From Phycobacter azelaicus (GTDB taxonomy: Bacteria; Pseudomonadota; Alphaproteobacteria; Rhodobacterales; Rhodobacteraceae), in the NCBI RefSeq assembly GCF_014884385.1, contig NZ_WKFH01000003.1, positions 2,140,001 to 2,204,000 of the forward strand: DNA of 64,000 nt, written 5' to 3'. The position numbers and the translations under genes were made by a program. Each line of letters opens with the position of its first letter. Position 1 is the first letter of the stretch. The notes below the pieces were generated by a model, which saw only the letters and a program-made list of their open reading frames with translations, was not told where the DNA came from and made no database searches. Below are positions 8,220 to 17,711 of this stretch, one piece after another.

Positions 8220-9029
8220 ATGGCGCACGCTAAAAACCACGATTATCACATTCTGCCACCGTCGATCTGGCCGTTCCTTGGCTCCGTAGGTGGCTTTGCA
8301 ATGCTGTTCGGCGCAGTGCTGTGGATGCATGACATCACGGCATGGCTGTTCTGGGCCGGTCTGGCCGCTGTGCTTTACACCATGTTCGGCTGGTGGTCCG
8401 AGGTGGTCGCAGAAAGCCGTCAGGGCGATCACACACCGGTGGTCCGTATCGGTCTGCGCTATGGCTTCATCCTCTTCGTGATGTCCGAGGTGATGTTCTT
8501 CTTCGCCTGGTTCTGGTCGTTTTTCAAACACGCCATGTACCCCATGGAAGAATATGTCGGGACCGAATATGTGGCGCCCGAGATGTATGCGGTTGACCCG
8601 TTCCACTTGCCGCTCATCAACACTGTCGTGCTGCTGCTGTCGGGCTGTGCCGTGACCTGGGCACACCATGCCTTGGTTCACAACAACGACCGCAAGGCGC
8701 TGATCCAGGGCCTGTCGATCGGTATCGTACTGGGCATCTTCTTTACCTTCCTGCAGGGTTATGAATACGGCTACCTGCTGAAGCAGGGCTGGGCTTTCGG
8801 TGAAGACGAGTTCTTCTCGAACTTCTTCATGGCCACCGGCTTCCACGGCGCTCACGTCATTATTGGTACCATCTTCCTGACCGTCTGCCTGATCCGTGCC
8901 CTGAAGGGGGACTTCACGCCAGAGGCGCATGTCGGCTTCGAGGCGGCGGCCTGGTACTGGCACTTTGTGGACGTTGTCTGGCTGTTCCTCTTCGTGGCGG
9001 TTTACGTCTGGGGTACCTCCGGTCTGTAA
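8220..9029 (+). CDS. ctaE: Cytochrome c oxidase subunit III
   Basis: Seven-helix core subunit of the aa3 oxidase, 269 residues. Starts [19 protein letters not shown], the alphaproteobacterial form, with GAGGGA-like ribosome site just upstream. Conserved subunit III stretches include [40 protein letters not shown] and [14 protein letters not shown]. Last gene of the oxidase operon; a strong intrinsic terminator follows 64 bp later. Confidence 0.97.
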   Translation: MAHAKNHDYHILPPSIWPFLGSVGGFAMLFGAVLWMHDITAWLFWAGLAAVLYTMFGWWSEVVAESRQGDHTPVVRIGLRYGFILFVMSEVMFFFAWFWSFFKHAMYPMEEYVGTEYVAPEMYAVDPFHLPLINTVVLLLSGCAVTWAHHALVHNNDRKALIQGLSIGIVLGIFFTFLQGYEYGYLLKQGWAFGEDEFFSNFFMATGFHGAHVIIGTIFLTVCLIRALKGDFTPEAHVGFEAAAWYWHFVDVVWLFLFVAVYVWGTSGL

Positions 9030-9093
9030 GAGACGAATGTAGCGGGTACATGTTTGTGGTTTCAAATTCCGCAGACAGACCGTAAGACACACA

Positions 9094-9122
9094 GCGCGCG
9101 GGAGCCTTTCCCGCGCGCTTTT
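9094..9122 (+). terminator. Strong intrinsic terminator of the oxidase operon
   Basis: GCGCGCGGGA (9094-9103) pairs perfectly with TCCCGCGCGC (9109-9118) across a 5-nt loop and is followed by TTTT. It lies between ctaE and the SURF1 gene, so the latter would need read-through or its own promoter inside a very short space. Confidence 0.9.
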
Positions 9123-9142
9123 CCATTGGCGGTGAGGACGCA

Positions 9143-9817
9143 ATGCGCGGGCTTTTCTTTCTATCTCTTGTTGGCGGTCTGGGCCTCTTGGCCCTTTTGT
9201 CGCTGGGGGTATGGCAGATGCAGCGCATGACTTGGAAAGAAGATGTCCTAGCCACCATTGATGCCCGCATCGCCGCCGATCCGGTTTCTTTGCCCATTGC
9301 CCCGAGCCATGAGCAGGACCGCTATCGTGCCGTAACGGTCAGCGGAGAAATCGAAGCCAGCGAGCTGCATGTTTTCTGGGTGACCAAAGAGGCTGAGACC
9401 GGCTATCGGATCATTTCGCCGTTGGTGACGGCAGAGGGGCGGCGGATTCTAGTCGATCGTGGATTTGTTCCCGCCGCAGCCAAGGATGCGCCTCGCACGT
9501 CCGGTGCCAGCACAATCACCGGGAACCTCTTGTGGCCGGATGATGGTGACTGGACCACACCTGCACCGGAGTTGGGTGCCAACATTCTCTACGCCCGTGA
9601 TGTCCCCTATATGGCAGAGCGTCTGAACACAGAGCCTGTCTTGGTCGTCGTCCGGACTGCTTCTCCCGGAGGGGATGCGATTCCGCAGCCGGTGACAAGC
9701 GCAGGCATTCCCAACAACCACTTGCAATATGCAATCACCTGGTTTTCGCTGGCCGTGATCTGGGCCGCGATGACCGCCTATTTCCTGAGGCGCAGCCGCG
9801 CCAAATCCGAAGGCTGA
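9143..9817 (+). CDS. SURF1 family cytochrome oxidase assembly protein
   Basis: SURF1/Shy1 proteins help insert heme A into oxidase subunit I. The 224-residue product has the two-helix layout of the family: an N-terminal helix (about 3-24, GLFFLSLVGGLGLLALLSLGVW followed by QMQRM), a periplasmic middle with GYRIISPL and ILVDRGFVPAA, and a C-terminal helix with NNHLQYAITWFSLA. It fits functionally with the upstream oxidase genes even though a terminator separates them. Only 4 bp separate it from thrC. Confidence 0.95.
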   Translation: MRGLFFLSLVGGLGLLALLSLGVWQMQRMTWKEDVLATIDARIAADPVSLPIAPSHEQDRYRAVTVSGEIEASELHVFWVTKEAETGYRIISPLVTAEGRRILVDRGFVPAAAKDAPRTSGASTITGNLLWPDDGDWTTPAPELGANILYARDVPYMAERLNTEPVLVVVRTASPGGDAIPQPVTSAGIPNNHLQYAITWFSLAVIWAAMTAYFLRRSRAKSEG

Positions 9818-9821
9818 AGCG

Positions 9822-11210
9822 ATGAAATACATCTCCACCCGGGGCCAGGCGCCCGAGCTGACGTTCGAAGAGGCGATGCTGACGGGCCTCGCCCGCGATG
9901 GCGGCCTTTACGTGCCCGCAGAGATCCCGCAGATGAGCCATGATGAGATCGCGGCGCTATCGGGCCTGTCTTACGAGGAAACAGCCTTTCGCGTGATGCG
10001 CCCCTTTCTGGGCGACTGCTTCACCGATGAAGAGTTCCGCGAGATCATTGCCAAAGCCTATGCCGATTTCGGTCATGCCGCCCGCGCGCCGCTGAAACAG
10101 CTGGCGCCCAATCACTTCCTTTTGGAGCTGTTCCACGGACCCACGTTGGCCTTCAAGGATTTCGCCATGCAGCTGATCGGTCAGCTGTTCGAAGTGGCGC
10201 TGAAACGGCGAGGCGAAAGCGTGACCATCGTGGGTGCCACCTCGGGCGATACCGGCTCTGCCGCGATCGAAGCGTTCCGGGGGCTGGACGCCGTCAATGT
10301 CTTTATCCTTTACCCCCATGGCCGCGTCAGCGAGGTCCAGCGCCGCCAGATGACCACGCCTGCGGACAGCAACGTGCATGCGCTAGCGGTTGAAGGCGAC
10401 TTTGACGACTGCCAGGCGCGCGTGAAGGACATGTTCAACGATTTCGACTTCCGCGACGGGGTTAAACTGGCGGGTGTGAACTCAATCAACTTTGCCCGCG
10501 TTCTGGCGCAGGTGGTCTATTACTTCTCTTCCGCTGTGTCGCTTGGCGCGCCGCATCGCAAGATCAGCTACACGGTGCCCACCGGAAATTTTGGCGACAT
10601 TTTCGCCGGCTATATCGCAAAAGAGATGGGTCTGCCGATCGACCAACTTGTCGTGGCAACCAACCAGAACGACATCCTGCACCGCTGCCTCTCGGGAGAG
10701 GGCTATTACAAGGGCGACACCATCCCCTCGATCAGCCCGTCGATGGATATTCAGGTGTCTTCGAACTTTGAGCGCGCCCTTTTCTATGCCTACGGCCAGG
10801 ACGGCGCTGCCGTCGGTCAGTTGATGGATGAGCTAAAAAATGGCGGCTTTGACGTCTCCCAGGGCGCGATGCAGGCCTTGCAGGAAACCTATGTGTCGGG
10901 TCGCGCCTCCGAAGAGGAAACCATGGCGACGATTAAATCTGAAGTCGCCGCCTCTGGTGAGCTTCTGTGCCCCCATGGCGCGGTCGGTGTGAAGGTTGCA
11001 AATGACCTGCGCGTTGCCGATGTTCCCATGGTGACGCTTGCTACCGCCCACCCAGCGAAATTCCCTGCCGCCGTCGAAGAAGCAAGCGGAATCCATCCGC
11101 CGCTGCCGCCCCGCATGGCGGATCTTTATGAGCGGGACGAACGCGTCACCCGCATCGACAACGATCTGGCCGCCCTCGAGGCACATATCAGAAAGAACAT
11201 CGCGAATTGA
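9822..11210 (+). CDS. thrC: Threonine synthase
   Basis: PLP enzyme converting O-phosphohomoserine to threonine. 462 residues, the longer class II type. It begins MKYISTRGQAPELTFEEAML and has the PLP lysine in GPTLAFKDFAMQ (Lys112), the phosphate-binding TSGDTGSAA, and VPTGNFGDIFAGY. Located directly after the SURF1 gene. Its stop overlaps the TTG start of the following peptidase gene, so the pair is probably translationally coupled although unrelated in function. Confidence 0.97.
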   Translation: MKYISTRGQAPELTFEEAMLTGLARDGGLYVPAEIPQMSHDEIAALSGLSYEETAFRVMRPFLGDCFTDEEFREIIAKAYADFGHAARAPLKQLAPNHFLLELFHGPTLAFKDFAMQLIGQLFEVALKRRGESVTIVGATSGDTGSAAIEAFRGLDAVNVFILYPHGRVSEVQRRQMTTPADSNVHALAVEGDFDDCQARVKDMFNDFDFRDGVKLAGVNSINFARVLAQVVYYFSSAVSLGAPHRKISYTVPTGNFGDIFAGYIAKEMGLPIDQLVVATNQNDILHRCLSGEGYYKGDTIPSISPSMDIQVSSNFERALFYAYGQDGAAVGQLMDELKNGGFDVSQGAMQALQETYVSGRASEEETMATIKSEVAASGELLCPHGAVGVKVANDLRVADVPMVTLATAHPAKFPAAVEEASGIHPPLPPRMADLYERDERVTRIDNDLAALEAHIRKNIAN

Positions 11211-12469
11211 CAGTTCAGCAGCACACACTCGCCAACGGCTTCCGCATCGTCTCGGAACATATGCCGGGGCTGGAGTCCGCCTCCATCGGGATCTGGGTGA
11301 CCGCTGGCGGGCGCCATGAGCGCCCCGAGCAGAACGGTATTGCCCATTTCCTGGAGCATATGGCCTTCAAGGGCACAGAAACACGCACGGCGCTGCAGAT
11401 CGCCGAGGCGGTGGAGGATGTGGGCGGCTATATCAACGCCTACACCAGTCGCGAGGTCACGGCCTATTACGCGCGGGTTCTGAAGGACGATGTGCCGCTG
11501 GCGCTGGATGTGATCGGGGATATCCTGCTCAATCCGGTGTTCGACCCGCATGAGATCGAGGTGGAGCGCGGCGTGATCCTGCAGGAGATCGGTCAGGCGC
11601 TGGATACGCCCGATGATGTGATCTTTGACTGGCTGCAGGAGGAAAGCTACCGAGATCAGGCGCTCGGGCGCACGATCCTTGGCCCGGCAGAGCGTATCCG
11701 GGCGTTTTCCCGCGAGGACCTGCAAGGGTTTGTGGGCCAGCACTACGGCCCCGGACAGATGATCCTCTCGGCAGCTGGCGCGGTGGATCACGACGCCTTG
11801 GTGCGGCTGGCAGAGGCGCAGTTCGGCCATATGGCGCCACGCCCCGTGCTCGATCCTGATGTCGCCCGTTTCACCGGCGGTGAGGCACTGCGCGACAAGG
11901 ATCTGGAGCAGGCGCATTTCGCGCTCGCGTTTGAAAGCCCCGGCTACAAGGACGACGAGATCTACACGGCGCAGATCTATGCCAGCGCCCTGGGTGGCGG
12001 CATGTCCTCGCGCCTGTTTCAGGAGGTGCGGGAAAAACGCGGGCTCTGCTACACGATCTTTGCCCAGGCCGGCGCCTATGCGGATACCGGGACAACCACG
12101 ATCTATGCGGGTACGTCGGGCGACCAGCTGGGTGAGCTGGCCCATATCACCATCGACGAGATGAAGCGCGCGGCCGAGGACATGAGTGACGCGGAAGTCG
12201 CCCGCGCCCGTGCGCAGATGAAAGCGGGCATGCTGATGGGGCTGGAAAGCCCTTCGAACCGGGCGGAGCGTCTGGCCCGTTTGGTGCAGATCTGGGACAG
12301 GGTGCCTTCGCTGGAAGACACGGTTGGGCGCATTGACGCCGTGACAGTGCAGGACGTGCGTACCATGGCAGAAGGGCTGGCCGTGCGGGCGCCCGCTGCG
12401 CTTGCGCTTTACGGGCCGGTGGGCCGCGCACCTGGACTCGAAGATCTGCAGGAGAGGCGCGTCGCCTGA
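11207..12469 (+). CDS. M16 family zinc peptidase (processing-peptidase-like)
   Basis: A 420-residue member of the pitrilysin/mitochondrial-processing-peptidase family. The inverted zinc motif HFLEH (His47, Glu50, His51) and the distal ligand in ILQEIG (Glu127) are intact, so the catalytic half is active-looking; the C-terminal half has the usual second M16 fold with GGGMSSRLFQEVREKRGLCY. The start is TTG, overlapping the thrC stop by 4 bp; this gives the family N-terminus TVQQHTLANGFRIV. No signal peptide is seen. Many Rhodobacteraceae carry this thrC-peptidase pair. Confidence 0.93.
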   Translation: MTVQQHTLANGFRIVSEHMPGLESASIGIWVTAGGRHERPEQNGIAHFLEHMAFKGTETRTALQIAEAVEDVGGYINAYTSREVTAYYARVLKDDVPLALDVIGDILLNPVFDPHEIEVERGVILQEIGQALDTPDDVIFDWLQEESYRDQALGRTILGPAERIRAFSREDLQGFVGQHYGPGQMILSAAGAVDHDALVRLAEAQFGHMAPRPVLDPDVARFTGGEALRDKDLEQAHFALAFESPGYKDDEIYTAQIYASALGGGMSSRLFQEVREKRGLCYTIFAQAGAYADTGTTTIYAGTSGDQLGELAHITIDEMKRAAEDMSDAEVARARAQMKAGMLMGLESPSNRAERLARLVQIWDRVPSLEDTVGRIDAVTVQDVRTMAEGLAVRAPAALALYGPVGRAPGLEDLQERRVA

Positions 12470-13062
12470 TGCTTCTTCTCTCCCGTCGCAAGGTCCGGCT
12501 TGAAACCGAACGCCTGACACTCAGGCCGCCGGTGCACGGGGATTTCCAGACCTGGGCGTCGCTGCGCTTGCAGAGCAAGGATTATCTTGTGCCATGGGAG
12601 CCGGTCTGGGCTTCAGATCACCTCAGCCGGAAGGCCTTCACCAACCGGGTGTACTGGGCGCAGCGCGCAGTTTCATCCGGAACGGCCCTGCCGCTGTTCC
12701 TGATCCGCCGCGAAGATCAGGAACTGGTCGGCGCCATCACGCTCGACAATATCCGCCGAGGGCCGGCGCAGGCTGGTACGCTGGGCTACTGGACCGGTCA
12801 GCCCTTCGCGCGCCAGGGGTATATGGGCGAGGCGATCGGGGCCGTGGTGCATCACGCCTTTGGCAAGTTGGACCTGAGCCGGATCGAGGCGGCCTGCCTC
12901 CCGGAAAATGCCGCTTCGCGTGGGCTGTTGGAGCGGTCAGGTTTCAAATACGAAGGCGTTGCGCAATCCTACCTGCAGATCAACGGTCGTTGGCGCACTC
13001 ACGTCCTTTATGCCAGCCTGCGCCATGACCGTCGCGGCAAGACGCAGGTCGGTCAGGCGTAA
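12469..13062 (+). CDS. GNAT N-acetyltransferase, RimJ/RimL type
   Basis: 197 residues with the ribosomal-protein-acetyltransferase pattern: ETERLTLRPP near the N-terminus, acetyl-CoA loop in ARQGYMGEAI, and the C-terminal NAASRGLLERSGFKYEG. It resembles RimJ (protein S5 alanine acetyltransferase), but GNAT substrates cannot be read from sequence. Its ATG overlaps the stop of the M16 peptidase (TGATG), making it the last gene of the run from SURF1. The 268 bp that follow (13063-13330) hold no gene I can support. Confidence 0.85.
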   Translation: MLLLSRRKVRLETERLTLRPPVHGDFQTWASLRLQSKDYLVPWEPVWASDHLSRKAFTNRVYWAQRAVSSGTALPLFLIRREDQELVGAITLDNIRRGPAQAGTLGYWTGQPFARQGYMGEAIGAVVHHAFGKLDLSRIEAACLPENAASRGLLERSGFKYEGVAQSYLQINGRWRTHVLYASLRHDRRGKTQVGQA

Positions 13063-13330
13063 CACGCTATATCGAACAGAATGGGACAGCGCCCGCAGGT
13101 GCACCGGTTGTGCCTATGCGCCTTGGCGGCCTAAGGCATGGGGCCGGGCTGTGTAGGGTGCCACGCCGCGCCCAACTTGGGAGGGGGTATTCTGTGAGGA
13201 CCGCGGACCGGGCGGGAGGGCTTTGATGGGCAGCTTTGAGATACAGTTTTTGATGGGCAAGCAGGCGGGGATTGCGATGATTTTGCGCAGGGACCGCTGA
13301 CAGACGGGATTCTTACGCTAGACTTACCGC

Positions 13331-14182
13331 ATGTCCTTCCTGGTTCGTCCTTTTCTTTTAGCCCTATGGACCGTGATTTTCGCGGCGCCCCTTGCCGCGC
13401 AAGAGCGACGGGCGAGTCACTGTATTGCTCTGGCAGAGGCAACGCCGGGGATTGCCTACCTGCACAAGGCGAGCTGGCAGGCGCCCGTACCGGAACACTC
13501 GGTGCGCATCCGCTACCTCGCGCATGCGAGCTTTCTGATCCAGACGGAAGGCGGCCTCAATGTTGTGACCGACTTCACAGGCTTTACTGGATCTGCCGAC
13601 TTCATTCCCGACGTGGTGACAATGAACCACGCTCATGAAACCCATTGGACGGCGCATCCGGATCCTGCGATCCCCCACGTGCTGGAAGGCTGGGGCGCTT
13701 TCGGAGAGGGGATCGACCATCATCTTGATCTCGGCGAGATGCTGATCCGCAATGTCTCGACGGATATCCGGTCGCCTTATAGCAGCGGAGTCGAGGTTGC
13801 CGGCAATTCCATCTTCGTCTTCGAGGTTGCAGGCCTGTGCATCGGACATCTCGGACATCTGCACCACATGCCCACCCCCGAACAATTTGCCGCGCTGGGG
13901 CGTCTGGATGTGGTGATGGCGGCTGTGGATGGCGGCATGACCCTGGCCCTGCCAGAGATGGTTGAGGTCCTGCGCCGCCTGCGGTCCTCGGTCATCCTGC
14001 CGATGCATTGGTTCACCGACTATTCGCTGGAGCGCTTCTTGATCCAGATCGGCAACCAGGCCGGGGGAGAGTTTGATGTGGTGCAGGAGGGCGCGGCGGA
14101 TATCACCGTTTCCCTGCGGACCCTGCCGGATCGCCCGACGATCCATGTGCTGCGCCCCTCTTATCTGCGCAAGGACGAATAG
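13331..14182 (+). CDS. Exported MBL-fold metallohydrolase, UlaG-like
   Basis: 283 residues beginning with a signal peptide (about 1-23, cleavage near PLAAQ). The rest follows the beta-lactamase-fold layout of UlaG-like proteins: YLAHASFLI, a metal cluster NHAHETH (His100, His102, His105), GHLGHLHH (173-179) and PMHWFTDYS near the end. The usual HxHxDH motif reads HAHETH, so the metal-ligand aspartate is Thr104, which may leave only one metal site. Substrate unknown. It precedes an FAD-linked dehydrogenase by 41 bp and may be co-transcribed. Confidence 0.8.
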   Translation: MSFLVRPFLLALWTVIFAAPLAAQERRASHCIALAEATPGIAYLHKASWQAPVPEHSVRIRYLAHASFLIQTEGGLNVVTDFTGFTGSADFIPDVVTMNHAHETHWTAHPDPAIPHVLEGWGAFGEGIDHHLDLGEMLIRNVSTDIRSPYSSGVEVAGNSIFVFEVAGLCIGHLGHLHHMPTPEQFAALGRLDVVMAAVDGGMTLALPEMVEVLRRLRSSVILPMHWFTDYSLERFLIQIGNQAGGEFDVVQEGAADITVSLRTLPDRPTIHVLRPSYLRKDE

Positions 14183-14223
14183 GGCCTCTTGCCTTGAGCG
14201 CTGCGATTGGACATGAAACGTCC

Positions 14224-15651
14224 ATGACACTCTATCCTGCTGATCCCGCATTTGCCGCCCGTGTTGCATCTGAATTGCCAGAGGTGGTGCTCCGCAGTGC
14301 CGAGCCGCGCTATCTGGAAGAGCCGCGTGGGCGCTATCAGGGCGAGGCGGGGCTGCTTGCACTGCCTCGAACGACAGAAGAAGTGGCGTCCCTGCTGCGT
14401 GCAGCCAACGAGGCACATGTGCCGGTCGTGCCGTATGGTGGTGGCACAGGTCTGGTCGGGGGGCAGATCATGCCGGAGGGTCCGGCGCCGCTACTCCTGT
14501 CACTTGAAAAGATGAACGCGATCCGCGCCGTTCATCCAGAGGAAAACGTCCTGATTGCCGAGGCGGGTGCTGTACTTGCGGATGTTCAGGCGGCGGCTGC
14601 CGCGGCTGACAGGCTGTTTCCGCTCTCTCTGGCGGCCGAAGGCTCCGCTCGGATCGGCGGGAACCTTGCGACCAATGCCGGCGGTGTGAATGTGCTGCGC
14701 TATGGCAATGCGCGCGATCTGTGCCTCGGCCTTGAGGCGGTGTTGCCGAGCGGTGAGATCTGGCACGGACTTTCGCGTTTGCGAAAGGACAACACCGGGT
14801 ATGACCTGCGCAATCTGTTGATCGGCGCCGAGGGAACGCTGGGTGTGATCACGGCGGCTTCGCTGAAGTTGTCGCCGATTCCGGCGGGGCGCGGCACGGC
14901 CATTTTTGTCGTTCCTTCACCGCAGGCAGCGATCGCTCTGTTGTCGCTGGCACGTGATAGCTTGGGCGAAGGGATCAGCGCTTTTGAACTGATCCATCGG
15001 CAGGGGATGGAGTTTCTGGCCCAGACTCTACCGCAGGTGCGCCAGCCGTTTGAAACTGCGCCCGAATGGTGTGTTTTGATCGAGTTGGGCCTCGCGCGCG
15101 GACTGGATCCAGAGGCAGCGCTTGCGGATCTTTTCGAGGCCGCGATGGAGGCCGATCTGACACTGGACGGTGTTATCGCACAGTCTGAAGCGCAGCGTGA
15201 CGAGTTGTGGGCCGTGCGCGAAATGATCCCTGAGGCCAACCGCCTGATCGGCTCGGTGTCGAGCCATGACATCTCGGTTCCTATTTCTGCGATCCCAGAC
15301 TTCATTGCGCGCGGTGGAGAGGCGATTGCATCGCTTGGCGACGGCGATATGCGGATCAACTGCTTTGGCCATCTTGGCGATGGAAACCTGCACTACAATG
15401 TTTTCCCCGCACCTGGCAAGTCGCGTAAGGATCACGAGCACCTGCGCGATGAGGTGAAGCGAACTGTGCACGATCTCGTGCACGCGTTTGAAGGATCGGT
15501 CAGCGCGGAACACGGCATCGGTCGTCTCAAAACCGGTGACCTGGAGCGCTACGGTGATCCCGTGAAACTGGCGGCGATGCGCGCTATCAAGGCAGCGCTG
15601 GATCCCCGGGGAATTATGAACCCGGGGGCCGTTCTGCGACAGAACGGCTAG
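14224..15651 (+). CDS. FAD-linked D-2-hydroxyacid dehydrogenase (GlcD/D-2-HGDH type)
   Basis: 475 residues from ATG 14224; a TTG 30 bp earlier is possible but has no better ribosome site. The N-terminal PCMH FAD domain shows VVPYGGGTGLVGGQ and NLATNAGGVNVLRYG; the C-terminal domain has FGHLGDGNLHYNVF and SVSAEHGIGRLK, typical of the D-lactate, glycolate and D-2-hydroxyglutarate dehydrogenase family. The last group looks closest, but the substrate cannot be fixed by reading. There is no partner subunit gene next to it. Confidence 0.88.
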   Translation: MTLYPADPAFAARVASELPEVVLRSAEPRYLEEPRGRYQGEAGLLALPRTTEEVASLLRAANEAHVPVVPYGGGTGLVGGQIMPEGPAPLLLSLEKMNAIRAVHPEENVLIAEAGAVLADVQAAAAAADRLFPLSLAAEGSARIGGNLATNAGGVNVLRYGNARDLCLGLEAVLPSGEIWHGLSRLRKDNTGYDLRNLLIGAEGTLGVITAASLKLSPIPAGRGTAIFVVPSPQAAIALLSLARDSLGEGISAFELIHRQGMEFLAQTLPQVRQPFETAPEWCVLIELGLARGLDPEAALADLFEAAMEADLTLDGVIAQSEAQRDELWAVREMIPEANRLIGSVSSHDISVPISAIPDFIARGGEAIASLGDGDMRINCFGHLGDGNLHYNVFPAPGKSRKDHEHLRDEVKRTVHDLVHAFEGSVSAEHGIGRLKTGDLERYGDPVKLAAMRAIKAALDPRGIMNPGAVLRQNG

Positions 15652-15652
15652 G

Positions 15653-15676
15653 AAAAGCCCCTCCGGCGCCGAGGGG
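15653..15676 (-). terminator. Hairpin between convergent genes, probable terminator
   Basis: CCCCTC (15658-15663) pairs with GAGGGG (15671-15676) across 7 nt. On the minus strand the stem is followed by CTTTTCC, so it suits the MFS gene; on the plus strand it starts just after the dehydrogenase stop but lacks a T-run. Confidence 0.5.
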
Positions 15677-15718
15677 GTCTGGCTGTGCCAGCCCATGGTT
15701 GCCTTGGCTGTGGGCGTT

Positions 15719-16945
15719 TCAGATGGCGCTTGCTGTTGCCGCAGGCCGACGCGGTCGGCTGCGTATCACAAGCCAGCCAATGATCAGGATGTTGAGCCCG
15801 TTCCAGATGATGCCGTTGATAAAGGCCATCTGATAGCTGCCTGTCACATCATAGATCCAGCCGGACATCCAGCCCCCCAGCGCCATGCCGAGGATGGTCA
15901 TCATCATCACGAAGCCGACCCGCGCGCCGGCCTCTTTCGGAGGCATGTATTCGCGGACCACCAGAGCGTAGCTTGGCACGATCCCGCCCTGGGCAAGGCC
16001 GAACAGCGCGCTCACCAGGTAAAGCGGAACCATCCCGTCGAAAGGCAGGTAGAAGAACAGCGCGATGCACTGCAGAATTGTTCCGATCAGAAGGATCATC
16101 ACGCCCCCCAGCCGATCGGCAGCGAGCCCCGAGATGATCCTGCTGACCACACCGCCCAAAAGCATCAGGGACAGCATCTCGGCCCCCACGGCGGGGCCGT
16201 AGCCAAGGCCGACGCAATAGGCGACGATATGCACCTGGGGCATCGACATGGCCACGCAACAGCCGATCCCGGCCAGCCCCAAGAGCCATTGAAGCGTGCG
16301 CGGCGACAAACCGGCGCTGCGGGCCTTGAGTGCCGAGGCCGCATCCGAGGCCGCATAGGCTTCAGCCGGGACACGGCGGCGCAGCATCAGAGCAAGCGGG
16401 ATCACCACGATGATGGTGACGGTGGCCAGGGCGTAATAGACCATACGCCAGCCGCCGGTCTCCAAGACGTCGGCCAGCAGCGTTGGCCAGATGGCGCCTG
16501 AGAGGTAATTGCCGCTGGCCACCAGCGCGACTGCAATCCCGCGTCGGCGCAGGAACCAGTGCGAGATGTCTGCAATGAGTGGGCCAAAGCCTGCAGCGGT
16601 ACCAAGGCCAAGCAGCAGGTGTGTGAGAGACAGCCCCACCATGGTCGGAGCAAGGGTGGACAGGACATAGCCCGATACCGTCGCCACAACCGCGCCAATG
16701 AGGGCAAGTGTGATGCCGAAGCGGTCAACAAGCCGCCCGATCAGTAGGTTGCCAAGGGCAAAGCCCACCATGGTCAGAGTATAGGGCATTGAGGATTCGG
16801 CGCGTCCGGCGCCGAACTCCGCCTCGACTGCTGGCATGATCACGATGATCGCCCACATGCCCACGTTGGCCACCGTTGCAATGGCAAGCGTCACCAGCAG
16901 GCGGAGCCAGGAATACCGGCTGTCGAGGATATCGGACGTGGTCAT
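15719..16945 (-). CDS. MFS transporter
   Basis: 408 residues with twelve predicted helices and the MFS loop 2-3 motif GRLVDRFG; loop 8-9 has GLAADRLGG. The layout, with long helix 5 after HWFLRRRGIAVA, resembles monocarboxylate or oxalate/formate-antiporter-like carriers, but the substrate is not readable. It is convergent with the hydroxyacid dehydrogenase gene, whose product would suit a small organic acid carrier; that link is only suggestive. The start MTTSDILDSRYSWLRLL keeps a short cytoplasmic N-terminus. Confidence 0.85.
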   Translation of the reverse strand: MTTSDILDSRYSWLRLLVTLAIATVANVGMWAIIVIMPAVEAEFGAGRAESSMPYTLTMVGFALGNLLIGRLVDRFGITLALIGAVVATVSGYVLSTLAPTMVGLSLTHLLLGLGTAAGFGPLIADISHWFLRRRGIAVALVASGNYLSGAIWPTLLADVLETGGWRMVYYALATVTIIVVIPLALMLRRRVPAEAYAASDAASALKARSAGLSPRTLQWLLGLAGIGCCVAMSMPQVHIVAYCVGLGYGPAVGAEMLSLMLLGGVVSRIISGLAADRLGGVMILLIGTILQCIALFFYLPFDGMVPLYLVSALFGLAQGGIVPSYALVVREYMPPKEAGARVGFVMMMTILGMALGGWMSGWIYDVTGSYQMAFINGIIWNGLNILIIGWLVIRSRPRRPAATASAI

Positions 16946-17021
16946 GCCGGCACGCTAGGGCGCGTGCCGACGACCTGCAACAGAATTCGCCGGACGGTGC
17001 CCGGCGCAGGTTTGTCAGGGC

Positions 17022-17501
17022 TTACTTGGGCAGGATCACCTTGTCGATCACGTGGATCACGCCGTTGTCAGCCTCGATATCGGCGGTGACGACGCTGGCG
17101 TCATTGATCATGACCCCGTTGTCCAGGTCGATCATGATGTTGCCGCCCTGAACGGTGGTCGCGCTCATGTCATCGCTCAGGTCGGTGGACATGACCTTGC
17201 CCGGTACGACGTGGTAGGTGAGGATCGCGATGAGCTGGTCCTTGTTTTCAGGCTTCAGCAGTTCCTCGACGGTGCCTTCGGGCAGGGCTGCAAAGGCGGC
17301 GTCAGTGGGGGCGAACACGGTGAAAGGGCCTTCGCCCTTCAGGGTGTCCACGAGGCCTGCCGCCTGAACGGCTGCGACCAGCGTGGAGAAGTCTCCGGCG
17401 CCGACGGCGGTGTCGACGATATCCTTGGAATGACCGCCGGCGAAAGCCGCACCGGCCATGAAGAGTGTCGCTGCGGTTGTCGTCATCATCTTGCGGAACA
17501 T
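17022..17501 (-). CDS. Secreted fasciclin (FAS1) domain protein
   Basis: 159 residues: signal peptide ([22 protein letters not shown]) and one FAS1 domain. Signature parts are [47 protein letters not shown] and [18 protein letters not shown]1 domains mediate adhesion or matrix contact; in bacteria the role is mostly unknown. The ATG at 17501 follows AGAGGA and gives the signal peptide at once; upstream in-frame codons would bury it. Confidence 0.93.
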   Translation of the reverse strand: MFRKMMTTTAATLFMAGAAFAGGHSKDIVDTAVGAGDFSTLVAAVQAAGLVDTLKGEGPFTVFAPTDAAFAALPEGTVEELLKPENKDQLIAILTYHVVPGKVMSTDLSDDMSATTVQGGNIMIDLDNGVMINDASVVTADIEADNGVIHVIDKVILPK

Positions 17502-17609
17502 TTCGATTTCCTCTCTGTTTCGATTGCAAGACGCCCTCAAAGGCATCGATAGCACTACGGCAGAGGTCTTGTTGCGGATGTGGCGGATTTCAGCTGGTCG
17601 GGCTTTGAC

Positions 17610-17643
17610 AAAAAGGCCGCCAGAGCTAAGCTAGGCGACCTTT
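17610..17643 (-). terminator. Terminator after apt
   Basis: AAAGGCCGCC (17612-17621) pairs with GGCGACCTTT (17634-17643), one mismatch in ten, with a 12-nt loop. On the minus strand the stem is followed by a T-run, 70 bp past the apt stop. Confidence 0.7.
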
Positions 17644-17711
17644 GGGTTTCCAGTAAAAACTATGTTATTGCAGTGTGATGATCCTGTTATCGGAGCGGCT
17701 GATCCGAGGTG

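Noticed and set aside
11126..12520. A 464-codon open frame on the minus strand opposite the M16 peptidase
   Set aside because: Antisense shadow of a recognisable gene; composition and lack of motifs argue against coding.
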